The position numbers and the translations under genes are program-made. Of a stretch of 49,396 nt of DNA, positions 17,884-25,810 are shown in pieces. The notes beneath the pieces are model-generated. The model was given only the letters and a program-made list of their open reading frames with translations. It was not told the origin of the DNA and ran no database searches. The stretch is from Lysobacter dokdonensis DS-58. Lineage in GTDB: Bacteria; Pseudomonadota; Gammaproteobacteria; Xanthomonadales; Xanthomonadaceae. The stretch lies in contig NZ_JRKJ01000019.1 in the NCBI RefSeq assembly GCF_000770795.1, positions 1 to 49,396 on the forward strand. Reading direction: 5' to 3'. The first letter of the stretch is position 1. The number at the start of each line of letters is the position of its first letter.

Positions 17884-18503
17884 GTCCGTCGACGCGCCTG
17901 CTTTTGTTGTCGAACGTCGCGACATTGGCCGCGGCGCTGGTGTTCCATTGGCCGGCGGGCTGGCTGCTGTGGCCGTACTGGATCCAGAGCGTGGTGATCG
18001 GCTGGTATGCGCGCAAACGCATGCTCGCGCTCTATCGCTTCAGCACCGAAGGCTTCACCTCGAACGACCAGCCCGTGCCGGAAAACGCGCAAGGCAAACG
18101 CTCGACGGCGAACTTCTTCACCCTGCACTACGGGTTCTTCCACCTGGCGTACCTGGGCTTCCTGTGCGCGGAACATCCGCTGGAAGCGGGGTGGGACCTG
18201 ATCGTGCTCGCGGCGTGCGCGGCGTCGTTCGTGTTGTCGCAGCGCCAGACGTACGCGGTGCAGCACGACGCCGACCTGCGCGGCAGGCCGAATCTCGGCA
18301 CGCTGATGTTCGTGCCCTACCTGCGCGTGTTGCCGATGCACCTGTCGATCATCATCGGCACGGCGCTCGGCGGCGGGACGGGGTTGATGCTGTTGTTCAC
18401 CGCACTCAAGACCGCGAGCGATGTCGGGATGGATGCGGTGGATCGGCGGCTTGCGGAGCGGCAGTCCCCTCCCCTGTTGCCAGGAGAGGGGCGCGTCGAG
18501 TGA
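17880..18503 (+). CDS. DUF6498-like integral membrane protein
   Basis: 207 residues with about five to six hydrophobic segments. The N-terminal '[23 protein letters not shown]' and the middle '[17 protein letters not shown]' are typical of the DUF6498 family, including paired aromatic/His residues in the helices. Function is unknown. The gene starts inside the macro-domain stop codon. The last residues ([12 protein letters not shown]) are encoded by a hairpin-forming repeat at 18466-18491, so the true protein end has run into a transcription-end element. Confidence 0.8.
   Translation: MSPSTRLLLLSNVATLAAALVFHWPAGWLLWPYWIQSVVIGWYARKRMLALYRFSTEGFTSNDQPVPENAQGKRSTANFFTLHYGFFHLAYLGFLCAEHPLEAGWDLIVLAACAASFVLSQRQTYAVQHDADLRGRPNLGTLMFVPYLRVLPMHLSIIIGTALGGGTGLMLLFTALKTASDVGMDAVDRRLAERQSPPLLPGEGRVE
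18466..18491. terminator. Hairpin repeat at the 3' end of the DUF6498 gene
   Basis: An 11-bp stem with one mismatch (CCCCTCCCCTG / CAGGAGAGGGG) and a 4-base loop lies inside the last codons of the DUF6498 gene, 13 bases from the convergent fba stop. It could end transcription from both sides. The SPPLLPGEG peptide it encodes is what intergenic hairpins of this type commonly translate to in xanthomonads. Confidence 0.5.
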
Positions 18504-19517
18504 TTACGCGGCCTTCGACTTCCACTGGCCGAGCGCGGCCATGCCGTTGTCGCGGGCGCGGGCGTAGACGGTGTCCTGCGCCTTGCGCACGTTGTTGACC
18601 AGGTCCTGCGACCAGATCTTCAGCGCGGCCGACTGCATCGCGCGGCCGTAGGAGAACGACAGCGGCCACGGGTTCGGGCCCATGCGGTTCATCGCGTCGA
18701 GGTGCGCGGTGGCGTCTTCGTCGCTCTGGCCGCCGGAGAGGAACACGATGCCCGGGAGGATCGCCGGCACGGCGGTCTTCAGGCACATCAGCGTGTTCTC
18801 GGCGACGTCCTCGACCGACGCTTCTTCACCGCTGTCCTTGCCCGGCACGATCATCGAAGCCTTGAGGATGGTGCCTTCCAGCATGACGTTGTGGTTGTAC
18901 AGGGCGTCGAACAGCGCGCGCAGCGTGACTTCGGTGACCTCGTAGCAGGTCTGGATGTCGTGCTCGCCGTCCATGAGCACTTCCGGCTCGACCATCGGCA
19001 CGATGCCCACTTCCTGGCACAGCGCGGCGTAGCGCGCGAGTGCGTGCGCGTTGGCTTCGATGCAGGTGCCCGACGGGATGTCGTCGCCGATGTTGATCAC
19101 CGCGCGCCACTTGGCGAAGCGGGCGCCGAGCTTGTAGTACTCCTCCAGGCGCGCGCGCAGGCCGTCGAGGCCTTCGGTGACCACTTCGCCCTGGAAACCG
19201 GCGAGCGGGAAGGTGCCCTTGTCGACCTTGATGCCCGGGATGATCCCGTTGTCCATCATGACCTTGGTGAAGGGCACGCCGGCCTTGGTGGACTGGCGGA
19301 TGGTTTCGTCGTACAGGATCGCGCCGGAGATGTAGTCGCCGAGCTTGGGCGTCGTCAGCAGCATCTCGCGATACGCGCGACGGTTTTCCTCGGTGTTCTC
19401 GATGCCCACGCCCGCGAAGCGCTTGGCGATGGTGGCGTTGGATTCGTCGATCGCGATGATGCCCTTGCCTGCGGCGACCATCGCCTGGGCGGTTTCGGCA
19501 AGCTGTTCGATGCTCAT
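18504..19517 (-). CDS. fba: Class I fructose-bisphosphate aldolase
   Basis: 337-residue glycolytic aldolase that cleaves fructose-1,6-bisphosphate to DHAP and glyceraldehyde-3-phosphate. It is the metal-independent class I type: Schiff-base Lys219 in 'LEGTILKASMIVPG', catalytic 'MVEPEVLMDGEHD' with Glu177, 'ARFAKWRAVI' with Lys136, and 'FLSGGQSDEDATAHL'. The N-terminal 'GKGIIAIDES' is also canonical. Its length and sequence match the plant/animal-like aldolase rather than the archaeal-type DhnA. A TATAAT hexamer lies 32 bases upstream of the ATG. It closes the tkt-gap-pgk-pyk-fba series. Confidence 0.97.
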   Translation of the reverse strand: MSIEQLAETAQAMVAAGKGIIAIDESNATIAKRFAGVGIENTEENRRAYREMLLTTPKLGDYISGAILYDETIRQSTKAGVPFTKVMMDNGIIPGIKVDKGTFPLAGFQGEVVTEGLDGLRARLEEYYKLGARFAKWRAVINIGDDIPSGTCIEANAHALARYAALCQEVGIVPMVEPEVLMDGEHDIQTCYEVTEVTLRALFDALYNHNVMLEGTILKASMIVPGKDSGEEASVEDVAENTLMCLKTAVPAILPGIVFLSGGQSDEDATAHLDAMNRMGPNPWPLSFSYGRAMQSAALKIWSQDLVNNVRKAQDTVYARARDNGMAALGQWKSKAA

Positions 19518-19548
19518 TGGCGTCCTGGAGGCGTTGGGGAAAGGCGGA

Positions 19549-19554
19549 ATTATA
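19549..19554 (-). promoter_or_regulatory. Possible -10 box of the fba promoter
   Basis: Exact TATAAT on the minus strand in an otherwise very GC-rich intergenic stretch, 32 bases before the aldolase ATG. No convincing -35 hexamer is seen, so the promoter may need an activator. Confidence 0.4.
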
Positions 19555-19593
19555 CCGCCCCTCCCCCGTGACGCCGGCGCCGACGCGCAGGCC

Positions 19594-20193
19594 TCAGCGC
19601 GACGGTGCCGCCAGAGCGCCCGCCGGGTTGCCCACCATCGACTGGTTCGCTTTCGCCTGGCGCGCGGTGCGCTCCAGCTCGCGTCGGACCAGGTCGCGGT
19701 TGGCCTTCATGCCGGCTTCCTTGATGGTGGTCGCCAGGTCTTCGATGCGGCAGTGGCCGGCCAGTTGCCCGGCGTCCATGGCGTCCTTGCCGCGGAAGGT
19801 GATCGTGGCGACGGTGATCGTGCGCTGCGGGTTGGCGATTTCCGCGCGCGGTTCGAATGCCCATTGCGACACCGCACCGGCAGCGGCCGTCGAATACGGC
19901 TTCCAATAATCCTTCGTCTGCTTTTCGCCGCCGCCCGACCACTGCTTGAGGGCGGTGAAGCCCCCGGTCTTGCCGTTCTTGTCGATCGCGTAGCCCATCG
20001 CGATGCACACGCTGTCGCCGATGTCCTTCATCGATTCGGGATATCCCGGCACGGCGAGCCGGGTGCCCGCGGCCAGTTTCCATTCGCCGCCGATGCTGCC
20101 TTCGTTGGCGATGTGCGGCGCGTTGCCCGCTTGCGCCACGAACGACGCGCAGCACAGCGACAGCGCGACGAGCGCGTTAGTGATTCCCTGCAT
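19594..20193 (-). CDS. Exported TonB-C-like protein, paralogue 3 of 3
   Basis: 199 residues with a Sec signal (cleavage near AQA-GN, residue 22) and no membrane anchor. The mature part has the look of an isolated TonB C-terminal domain: 'VPGYPESM', 'AMGYAIDKNGKTGGFTALKQW', then 'AVSQWAFEPR' and 'TITVATITFRG'. Two Cys (in 'SVCIAM' and 'GHCRIE') could form a disulfide. The C-terminal 45 residues are charged helix ending in a flexible tail. It is strongly similar to the next gene (20225-20833). Such stand-alone domains cannot transduce energy without a partner, so function is unknown. AGGGGG lies 8 bases before the ATG. Confidence 0.82.
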   Translation of the reverse strand: MQGITNALVALSLCCASFVAQAGNAPHIANEGSIGGEWKLAAGTRLAVPGYPESMKDIGDSVCIAMGYAIDKNGKTGGFTALKQWSGGGEKQTKDYWKPYSTAAAGAVSQWAFEPRAEIANPQRTITVATITFRGKDAMDAGQLAGHCRIEDLATTIKEAGMKANRDLVRRELERTARQAKANQSMVGNPAGALAAPSR

Positions 20194-20224
20194 TGTTGAA
20201 ACCCCCTGTTGAAACGATGGACGA

Positions 20225-20833
20225 TCAGCGACGACCCGTCGGTGCCGGATTCTGGCCCGGGTTGGCGATCATCGAATTGTTGGCGTTGCCCGCGCGCGTG
20301 GCGCGTTCCATCTCGCGGCGCACGAGGTCGCGATCGGCCTTGGAACCGGCTTCCCTCAGCGCGGCCTCGAGGTTCTCGATGCGGCAGTTGCCGGCGAGCG
20401 TCGCGCCGTCCATGCCGTCCTTGCCGCGGAAGGTCATCGTGGCGACGGTGATCGTGCGCTGCGGATTCTGGATTTCCGGGCGCGGCTGGAACGCCCACTG
20501 CGACAACGCACCCGCCGAGGCGACGGAGAAGGGCTTGAAGTAATCCTTCGCCACCTCGGTGCCCGCGCTCGACCATTGCTTGAGCACGGTGAAGTCGCCG
20601 GTCTTGCCGGTCTTGTCGATCGCATAACCCATCGCGATGCAGACGCTGTCACCGCGCTCCTTCATTTCCGCCGGATAGCCCGGGACCGGAAGTTGCGTGA
20701 TGCCGTCGGCCAGTTTCCATTCGCCGCCGATGCTGCCTTCGTTGGCGATCTTCGTCGTGTTGGCGGCGTGCGCGCCCAGGGCCAGGCAGCACAACGACAA
20801 CGCAACGACGGCACTGTGGGTGATGCGGGACAT
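20225..20833 (-). CDS. Exported TonB-C-like protein, paralogue 2 of 3
   Basis: 202 residues with a signal peptide (cleavage near AHA-AN). It shares long identical stretches with the downstream paralogue, such as 'IANEGSIGGEWKLA', 'GDSVCIAMGYAIDK', 'NPQRTITVAT' and 'DRDLVRRE'. The TonB-C-like core ('YAIDKTGKTGDFTVLKQW ... ALSQWAFQPRPE') and the two Cys are conserved. It lies 31 bp before paralogue 3 and 42 bp after paralogue 1, all on one strand, so the array is probably one transcript. AAGGAG lies just upstream of the ATG. Confidence 0.82.
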   Translation of the reverse strand: MSRITHSAVVALSLCCLALGAHAANTTKIANEGSIGGEWKLADGITQLPVPGYPAEMKERGDSVCIAMGYAIDKTGKTGDFTVLKQWSSAGTEVAKDYFKPFSVASAGALSQWAFQPRPEIQNPQRTITVATMTFRGKDGMDGATLAGNCRIENLEAALREAGSKADRDLVRREMERATRAGNANNSMIANPGQNPAPTGRR

Positions 20834-20875
20834 GGGGGCTCCTTGGAAGCCGGTCGACGATCGAGTGCGCCGATC

Positions 20876-21415
20876 CTAGCGCAGCTCGAGATCGTCCAGC
20901 ACGTCGCCGGAGGCGGTGCGCCGGTCGCGCGCGGCCTTCAGTTCGCGCAATCGCTGCACGAGGTTGGGAATTGCGCACTTCGATCGGTTCTGCGCCGCGG
21001 CCGAGCTGCCACCGAAAACGAACGTCGCCACGGTGTACACCGGCTTGGCCTGCGTGACCTCGGGACGCGGCTGGAACCGCCAGCGCCGCAACGCATCGCC
21101 CGCCGATTCGGCGAAGGCCTGCCAGTAGCCCGCTTCGGGTTCGTCGTCCCCCGCGCTGGTCCAGCCGCGCAGCAAGGCGAAATCGGACGTCGTGCCATCG
21201 GGCCGGAGCAGATAGCCGACGCCCAGGCACACCGTGTCGTGCCGTCGGACGAACTGCGCGGGGTATTGCGGCGTGGCGAGCGGCACCCCGGGCGCGAGCA
21301 TCCACTTGTCGCGGATGCCACCTTCATTCACCACCGCGATGGGGTCCGCGGCGAGCGAGGGCAACGCGAGGGCGAGCATGAACGGAATCGCAACAGCGCA
21401 AGCGGACCGGCGCAT
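20876..21415 (-). CDS. Exported TonB-C-like protein, paralogue 1 of 3 (divergent member)
   Basis: 179 residues with a signal peptide (cleavage near SLA-AD). It follows the same plan as the two downstream paralogues but is more diverged: 'VVNEGGIRDKWMLAPGVPLATPQYPAQF', 'DTVCLGVGYLLRPDGTTSDFALLRGW', 'ALRRWRFQPRPEV' and 'VYTVATFVFGG'. The 'W.FQPRPE' end of the TonB-C fold and both Cys (VCLG and SKCAIP) are kept, while the C-terminal tail is shorter. It is the promoter-proximal member of the array, 76 bp downstream of pyk. Confidence 0.8.
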   Translation of the reverse strand: MRRSACAVAIPFMLALALPSLAADPIAVVNEGGIRDKWMLAPGVPLATPQYPAQFVRRHDTVCLGVGYLLRPDGTTSDFALLRGWTSAGDDEPEAGYWQAFAESAGDALRRWRFQPRPEVTQAKPVYTVATFVFGGSSAAAQNRSKCAIPNLVQRLRELKAARDRRTASGDVLDDLELR

Positions 21416-21491
21416 CGTCGAACTCCCATCGGAGTCTGCCGTGCGACCGGAATAGCACCGGCGGTTGCGGCCGGCAACGACCGCCTGTCGG

Positions 21492-22964
21492 CTAGAGGTC
21501 GCCGAGTCCCTCGGCGCGACCCTCGGGGCCGACGGCCAGGATGCGCAGCGTGTTGGTCGCGCCGTGCGTCTCCATGTGGTCGCCGCTGGTGAACATCACC
21601 CGGTCGCCGACGGCCAGCACGCCCTGGTCGTACATCAACTTCAGCGCCTTGCGCGCGGCGTCGCGCGAGGCCAGCCCGCGGCTGTCGAACTCGACCGGGA
21701 ACACGTCGCGCATCATCGCCATCCGCCGGCGGGCGCCGATGAAACGCGAGAGCCCGTAGATCGGCACCGTCGAACGGAAGCGCGAGAGGAAGCGCGCGGT
21801 GCCGCCCGTGTCGGTCATCGCCAGGATCGCGCGCACGCCGATGTGTTCGGACAGGAACATCGACGCCATCGCGATGGCCTGGTCGACGCGCTCGAGGTTG
21901 CGCGGCGCCTTCTCGAAATCCGTGTCCATCTCGAACTGGCGTTCGGCGCCCAGGCAAATGCGCGCCATCGCTTCGACCGCCCGCACCGGGTACGCGCCCG
22001 CCGCGGTTTCCTGCGACAGCATCACCGCGTCGGTGCCGTCGATGACTGCGTTGGCGACATCGAGCACTTCGGCGCGCGTGGGAATCGGGCTGTCGACCAT
22101 CGACTGCAGCATCTGCGTCGCGGTGATCACGACTTTGTTGCGCAGCAGCGACTCGCGGATGATCTTCTTCTGCAGGCCCGGCAGCTCGGCGTCGCCGATC
22201 TCCACGCCGAGGTCGCCGCGCGCCACCATCACCACGTCGCTCGCATCCACGATCTCGGCCAGGTTCTCGATGGCCTCGGCACGCTCCACCTTCGCGACCA
22301 GCGCGGCATCGCTGCCGTGCTTGCGCGCGATGGCGCGGGCTTCCTCCATGTCGCCGGCGTTGCGGCAGAAGGACACGGCGATGAAGTCCGCTTCGATCTG
22401 CGCGGCCACCGCGATGAGTTCGCGGTCGCGGTCGGTCAGCGCGCCGAGCGAGAGCCCGCCGCCGAGACGGTTGAGCCCCTTGCGGTCCGACAGCGCGCCG
22501 TCGTTGAGGATCGTCGTGCGGATGCGGTCGCCTTCGACCGACTCCACGCGCAATTGCATCATTCCGTCGTCGAGCAGCAGCGTGTCGCCTGCGTGCACGT
22601 CGTTGACGAGCCCGAGATAGCTGATGCCGACTTCGCGCGCGGTGCCCGGCTGGGCGTCGGCGCGCGCGACGAGGTCGAACGGCTCGCCCGCCTTGAGTTG
22701 CACGCGGCTTTCGGCGAAGCGTTCGATGCGCAACTTCGGGCCCGGGAGGTCGGCGAGGATGCCGACTTCGACACCGACGCGCTGCGCGGCCTCGCGCACC
22801 GACTGCGCGCGCGCGACCTGCGCGGCGGGGTCGCCGTGCGAGAAATTGAGGCGGACGACATCGACGCCGGCGCTCAACAGCGCGTCGAGCACGCCGGGCG
22901 GATCGGTGGCCGGGCCGAGGGTGGCGAGGATGCGGGTGCGGCGGCGATGTGTACTCTGTGTCAT
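21492..22964 (-). CDS. pyk: Pyruvate kinase
   Basis: 490-residue enzyme converting phosphoenolpyruvate and ADP to pyruvate and ATP. Seen: 'RTRILATLGPATD' at the N-terminus, 'VVRLNFSHGD' (substrate and K+ site), 'ILADLPGPKLRIERF', 'DFIAVSFCRNAGDMEEAR', 'VARGDLGVEIG', 'KVVITATQMLQSMVDSPIPTRAEVLDVANAV' and 'GTDAVMLSQETAAGAYPV'. The C-terminal domain is complete. The start at 22964 gives the standard N-terminus, though no strong Shine-Dalgarno is visible. It is co-directional with fba downstream and pgk upstream, but separated from them by other genes. Confidence 0.97.
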   Translation of the reverse strand: MTQSTHRRRTRILATLGPATDPPGVLDALLSAGVDVVRLNFSHGDPAAQVARAQSVREAAQRVGVEVGILADLPGPKLRIERFAESRVQLKAGEPFDLVARADAQPGTAREVGISYLGLVNDVHAGDTLLLDDGMMQLRVESVEGDRIRTTILNDGALSDRKGLNRLGGGLSLGALTDRDRELIAVAAQIEADFIAVSFCRNAGDMEEARAIARKHGSDAALVAKVERAEAIENLAEIVDASDVVMVARGDLGVEIGDAELPGLQKKIIRESLLRNKVVITATQMLQSMVDSPIPTRAEVLDVANAVIDGTDAVMLSQETAAGAYPVRAVEAMARICLGAERQFEMDTDFEKAPRNLERVDQAIAMASMFLSEHIGVRAILAMTDTGGTARFLSRFRSTVPIYGLSRFIGARRRMAMMRDVFPVEFDSRGLASRDAARKALKLMYDQGVLAVGDRVMFTSGDHMETHGATNTLRILAVGPEGRAEGLGDL

Positions 22965-23003
22965 TCCATCGTTCTACCACAGCCACGCGAACCGGCCATT
23001 GCG

Positions 23004-23510
23004 TTGCATACGTTTTCCGTCCCCGGCTTTCCCGCCCTGAAAGGGCGACGCATCCGCCTGCGGCGTCCCGTGCCCGAGGATGCGGCGGCCGTGTTCGCGT
23101 TGTTCGCGGACCCCGGCACCATGCGGCACTGGCCGCGCGCGCCGATGCGTTCGATCGACGAGGCGGCCGGCTACATCGCCGAGTGCGCCGGGCACTTCGA
23201 CGGCGGCGCGCGCATCGACTGGGTCATCGCATTGCCGAATGCGGAAGGCGAGTGCGTCGGCACGTGCACGCTGTACGACATCGAAGCCGGCAATGCGGCA
23301 AGCATCGGCTACGCGTTGTCGCCCGCGCATCGCGGGCGCGGGCTGGCGACGGATGCGGTGGAGACCGCGACGGCGTGGGCACTGCGCACGCTCGCGCTGG
23401 AACGGATCGACGCCACGGTCGACCCGGAGAACGTCGCATCGCAACGGCTGCTGGCGCGCGTGGGGTTCACGCGCGCCGCGGAAGACCGTTACTGCTTGCT
23501 CGCGCGGTAA
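23004..23510 (+). CDS. GNAT family N-acetyltransferase (RimJ/RimL-like)
   Basis: 168 residues if the TTG at 23004 is used. An ATG at 22947 in the same frame would overlap the pyk start, so the true start is uncertain. The protein opens 'GRRIRLRRPVPEDAAAVFALFADP', a RimJ/RimL-type start. It has the acetyl-CoA motif 'YALSPAHRGRGLATDAVETATAWAL' with the RGRGLA phosphate loop, and ends with 'NVASQRLLARVGFTRAAEDRY', all typical of GNAT. The substrate is unknown. It diverges from pyk with only 39 bp between starts, and its 3' end overlaps the SEL1-like gene by 22 bp. Confidence 0.87.
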   Translation: MHTFSVPGFPALKGRRIRLRRPVPEDAAAVFALFADPGTMRHWPRAPMRSIDEAAGYIAECAGHFDGGARIDWVIALPNAEGECVGTCTLYDIEAGNAASIGYALSPAHRGRGLATDAVETATAWALRTLALERIDATVDPENVASQRLLARVGFTRAAEDRYCLLAR

Positions 23511-25810
23511 TCCTTGCCCGAGGCGTACAGCGCGAGGCGTTCGCGGAACGTCGCGAGCTGGTCGTCGATCTGCTTCTGCGCATCCTTGTCGCGCGGCTTG
23601 CCGCCACGCAGTTTGTCGGCTGCGGCGAGGTCGGCGGCGAACAGATCGATGACTTCCTGTTGCTTGGCCTTCGCTGCGGCGAAATCGCCGGCGGCGGCGT
23701 GGCACGCGGCGATCGTGTCGATCTCGCCGATCGTCGGGTTGTCGATCTTCGCGGTCGCCGCCAGCCCGGTCTTGCCGTCGCGCAAGGTGGGATCGTCGAT
23801 CGTGCACAGCGCCCAGGCGTAGTTGTTCGCGAGGCCGTCACCGACCGCGTCGAAGTCCATCGACGCGCGCCAGATCTCCAGCGCGCGCTTGCGCGCCTCG
23901 GGGGTGGCCTTCGTGAAGAACAACCAATAGGCCAGGCCGTCGGCGCCTGCCGCATCGCGGTCCGCGATCGCGCGCTGCATCCACTTCGTGCCTTCGGCTT
24001 CGTCGACCGCGCCGAACCCGCCGTGCAGCAACTGATATCCCAACTGCGTTTGCGATTCGTGGTCGCCCTTGTCGGCATCGATCGTGAGCAGGCGACGCGC
24101 TTCCTTGACGTCCTTCGGCAGGCCATTGCCCTCGATCAGCCGGAGCGCCAGGGTGCGATTGGCGGCGGCAACGCCACCGGCGCCCAACTCGCGCAGGAGG
24201 TTGACGCCATCGGCCTTGCGGCCTTCGACGCCTTTCTTCTCTTCGATGAACAGCGCGGCGATCATCATCAGCGCATCGGTGTCGTCGTTCATGCCCGGAT
24301 CGCGCAACCAATTCCACGCTTGCGCGTAGTCCTCGCGCACCATTGCGCGCGTGGCGAGCTGCCGCCCGGCCCAGTTGCTGGCGCCATGCGCGGCGCGGAC
24401 GAGCATCGCTTCGCCCTCGGCATCGTCGCGTTGCGTGCGGTCCGCACCGTAGATCAGCTGCCAGGCGACGTCCGCCTGGGCGTCCGGGCTGCCGGCCTGC
24501 GCGGCGCGGCGGGCGTAGTCGAGGGCCTTGTCCTGTGCGCCCTGTTCCTTGGCGCCGGCGGACAGGAGACTCAGGCCGAAGCCCGTGCCGTTCTGGGCCT
24601 TGGTCGACAGCAACGCGACTTCTGCGGCGCTGAAGGGCGCCTTCGGGTCGCGCGTGATGCGGTCGAACACCTGCAGCAGCTTGGCCGATTCATTGCCGCC
24701 CGAGGCCGCGGAATCGATGCGCGCGCGCAGGTCCGCGGGATATGCGGTGTTCGGATGCGCTTCGCGCCACACCACCGCGTAGTACACGCTCGCGCCCTTG
24801 CGTTCCCATCGCTGGTCCGCGGCGTCGAGCAATCGCTTGCCCGCGGCGGCATCGCGCGGCAAACCGACGCCTTCGTTGTAGGCGTACGCGAGCAACGTCA
24901 TGGGCAACGCGAATTTCCGCTCCGCCATCGGCAGCACGGCGTCGACGAAACCGTCGCCGCATTTTTCCAGCGCCGGATTCTGGGCGCAGGCGATGAGCCA
25001 GACGTGCGGCGATACCACACCGCCTGCGACGGTGCCCTGCCGCAGGCGTTCGACGCGTGCGGCGGGGTCGGGGAGCATGCGGGAATCGCGCCACGCGACG
25101 TAGTCGACCGCCGCGGTGATGTTGCCCTTCGCATTGGCATCCACGCCGGCGTTGGCCAGCTGCGTCCGATAGTGCGGGTAGCGCGTTTCCGGATCGCGGA
25201 TCGTGCGCATCATCGAATCCACCCAGTCGAAACGCAGGTGGCGTTCGACCTTCTTCTCCGGATCCCATGCCGCGACGAAGAACGGAAAGGTGCGCTGCAT
25301 GTGCAACGCCTGGTAATACTCGTAGCGGTATTCCAGCCCCATCGTGGCGACGAGCGCGTACACGTCGTTGTGGCGCAACACGCGGATCGGCGGGCCCATC
25401 GGCGAGTCGGCGCCGCCGGACAGCGCGAACTTCGACAGCGCGGCGAGCGGGACGAGCGCGCGCTCGGCGGCCGCGTCGTCGCCCACGGCTTCGGCGCACA
25501 GCATGGCCGCGCGGCGCAGCGCGAGCGATACCGGTGCCTTGTCGATCGCCTGCTGCAACGCATCGGCGTTGGCCTTGCAGCCATCGGCGTCGACCGCCAC
25601 GTCGGTGTAACCGACCTTGGCGAGCACGTCGTAGCCTGGCCACATCTGCGCATAATCGCCGTGGTCGAACTGCCACTGCCACGCACCGGCGGGATCCGTG
25701 GCGACGTCGGGCATCGCGGGCTTGGCGGGCGTTGCGGCGTGCGCGTGCGCGCACGCCAGGGCGAGCGCGACGCCGGTGGCGCACGCGCGTTGCATCAGGC
25801 GACAGGTCAT
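23489..25810 (-). CDS. Exported SEL1/TPR-like repeat protein
   Basis: 773 residues with a Sec signal (cleavage near AHA-AT, residue 25). The body is an alpha-solenoid with degenerate SEL1-type repeats, e.g. 'LLAYAYNEGVGLPRDAAAGKRLLDAA', 'AWQLIYGADRTQRDDAEGEAMLVRAA' and 'QLGYQLLHGGFGAVDEAEGTKWMQRA'. Each repeat ends in the family's A/G-rich turn. There is no membrane anchor, so it is probably periplasmic. SEL1 proteins scaffold protein complexes; no catalytic motif is visible. The start overlaps the DUF3857 protein stop (ATGA, 25807-25810), so the two are translationally coupled. Confidence 0.88.
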   Translation of the reverse strand: MTCRLMQRACATGVALALACAHAHAATPAKPAMPDVATDPAGAWQWQFDHGDYAQMWPGYDVLAKVGYTDVAVDADGCKANADALQQAIDKAPVSLALRRAAMLCAEAVGDDAAAERALVPLAALSKFALSGGADSPMGPPIRVLRHNDVYALVATMGLEYRYEYYQALHMQRTFPFFVAAWDPEKKVERHLRFDWVDSMMRTIRDPETRYPHYRTQLANAGVDANAKGNITAAVDYVAWRDSRMLPDPAARVERLRQGTVAGGVVSPHVWLIACAQNPALEKCGDGFVDAVLPMAERKFALPMTLLAYAYNEGVGLPRDAAAGKRLLDAADQRWERKGASVYYAVVWREAHPNTAYPADLRARIDSAASGGNESAKLLQVFDRITRDPKAPFSAAEVALLSTKAQNGTGFGLSLLSAGAKEQGAQDKALDYARRAAQAGSPDAQADVAWQLIYGADRTQRDDAEGEAMLVRAAHGASNWAGRQLATRAMVREDYAQAWNWLRDPGMNDDTDALMMIAALFIEEKKGVEGRKADGVNLLRELGAGGVAAANRTLALRLIEGNGLPKDVKEARRLLTIDADKGDHESQTQLGYQLLHGGFGAVDEAEGTKWMQRAIADRDAAGADGLAYWLFFTKATPEARKRALEIWRASMDFDAVGDGLANNYAWALCTIDDPTLRDGKTGLAATAKIDNPTIGEIDTIAACHAAAGDFAAAKAKQQEVIDLFAADLAAADKLRGGKPRDKDAQKQIDDQLATFRERLALYASGKDYRASKQ

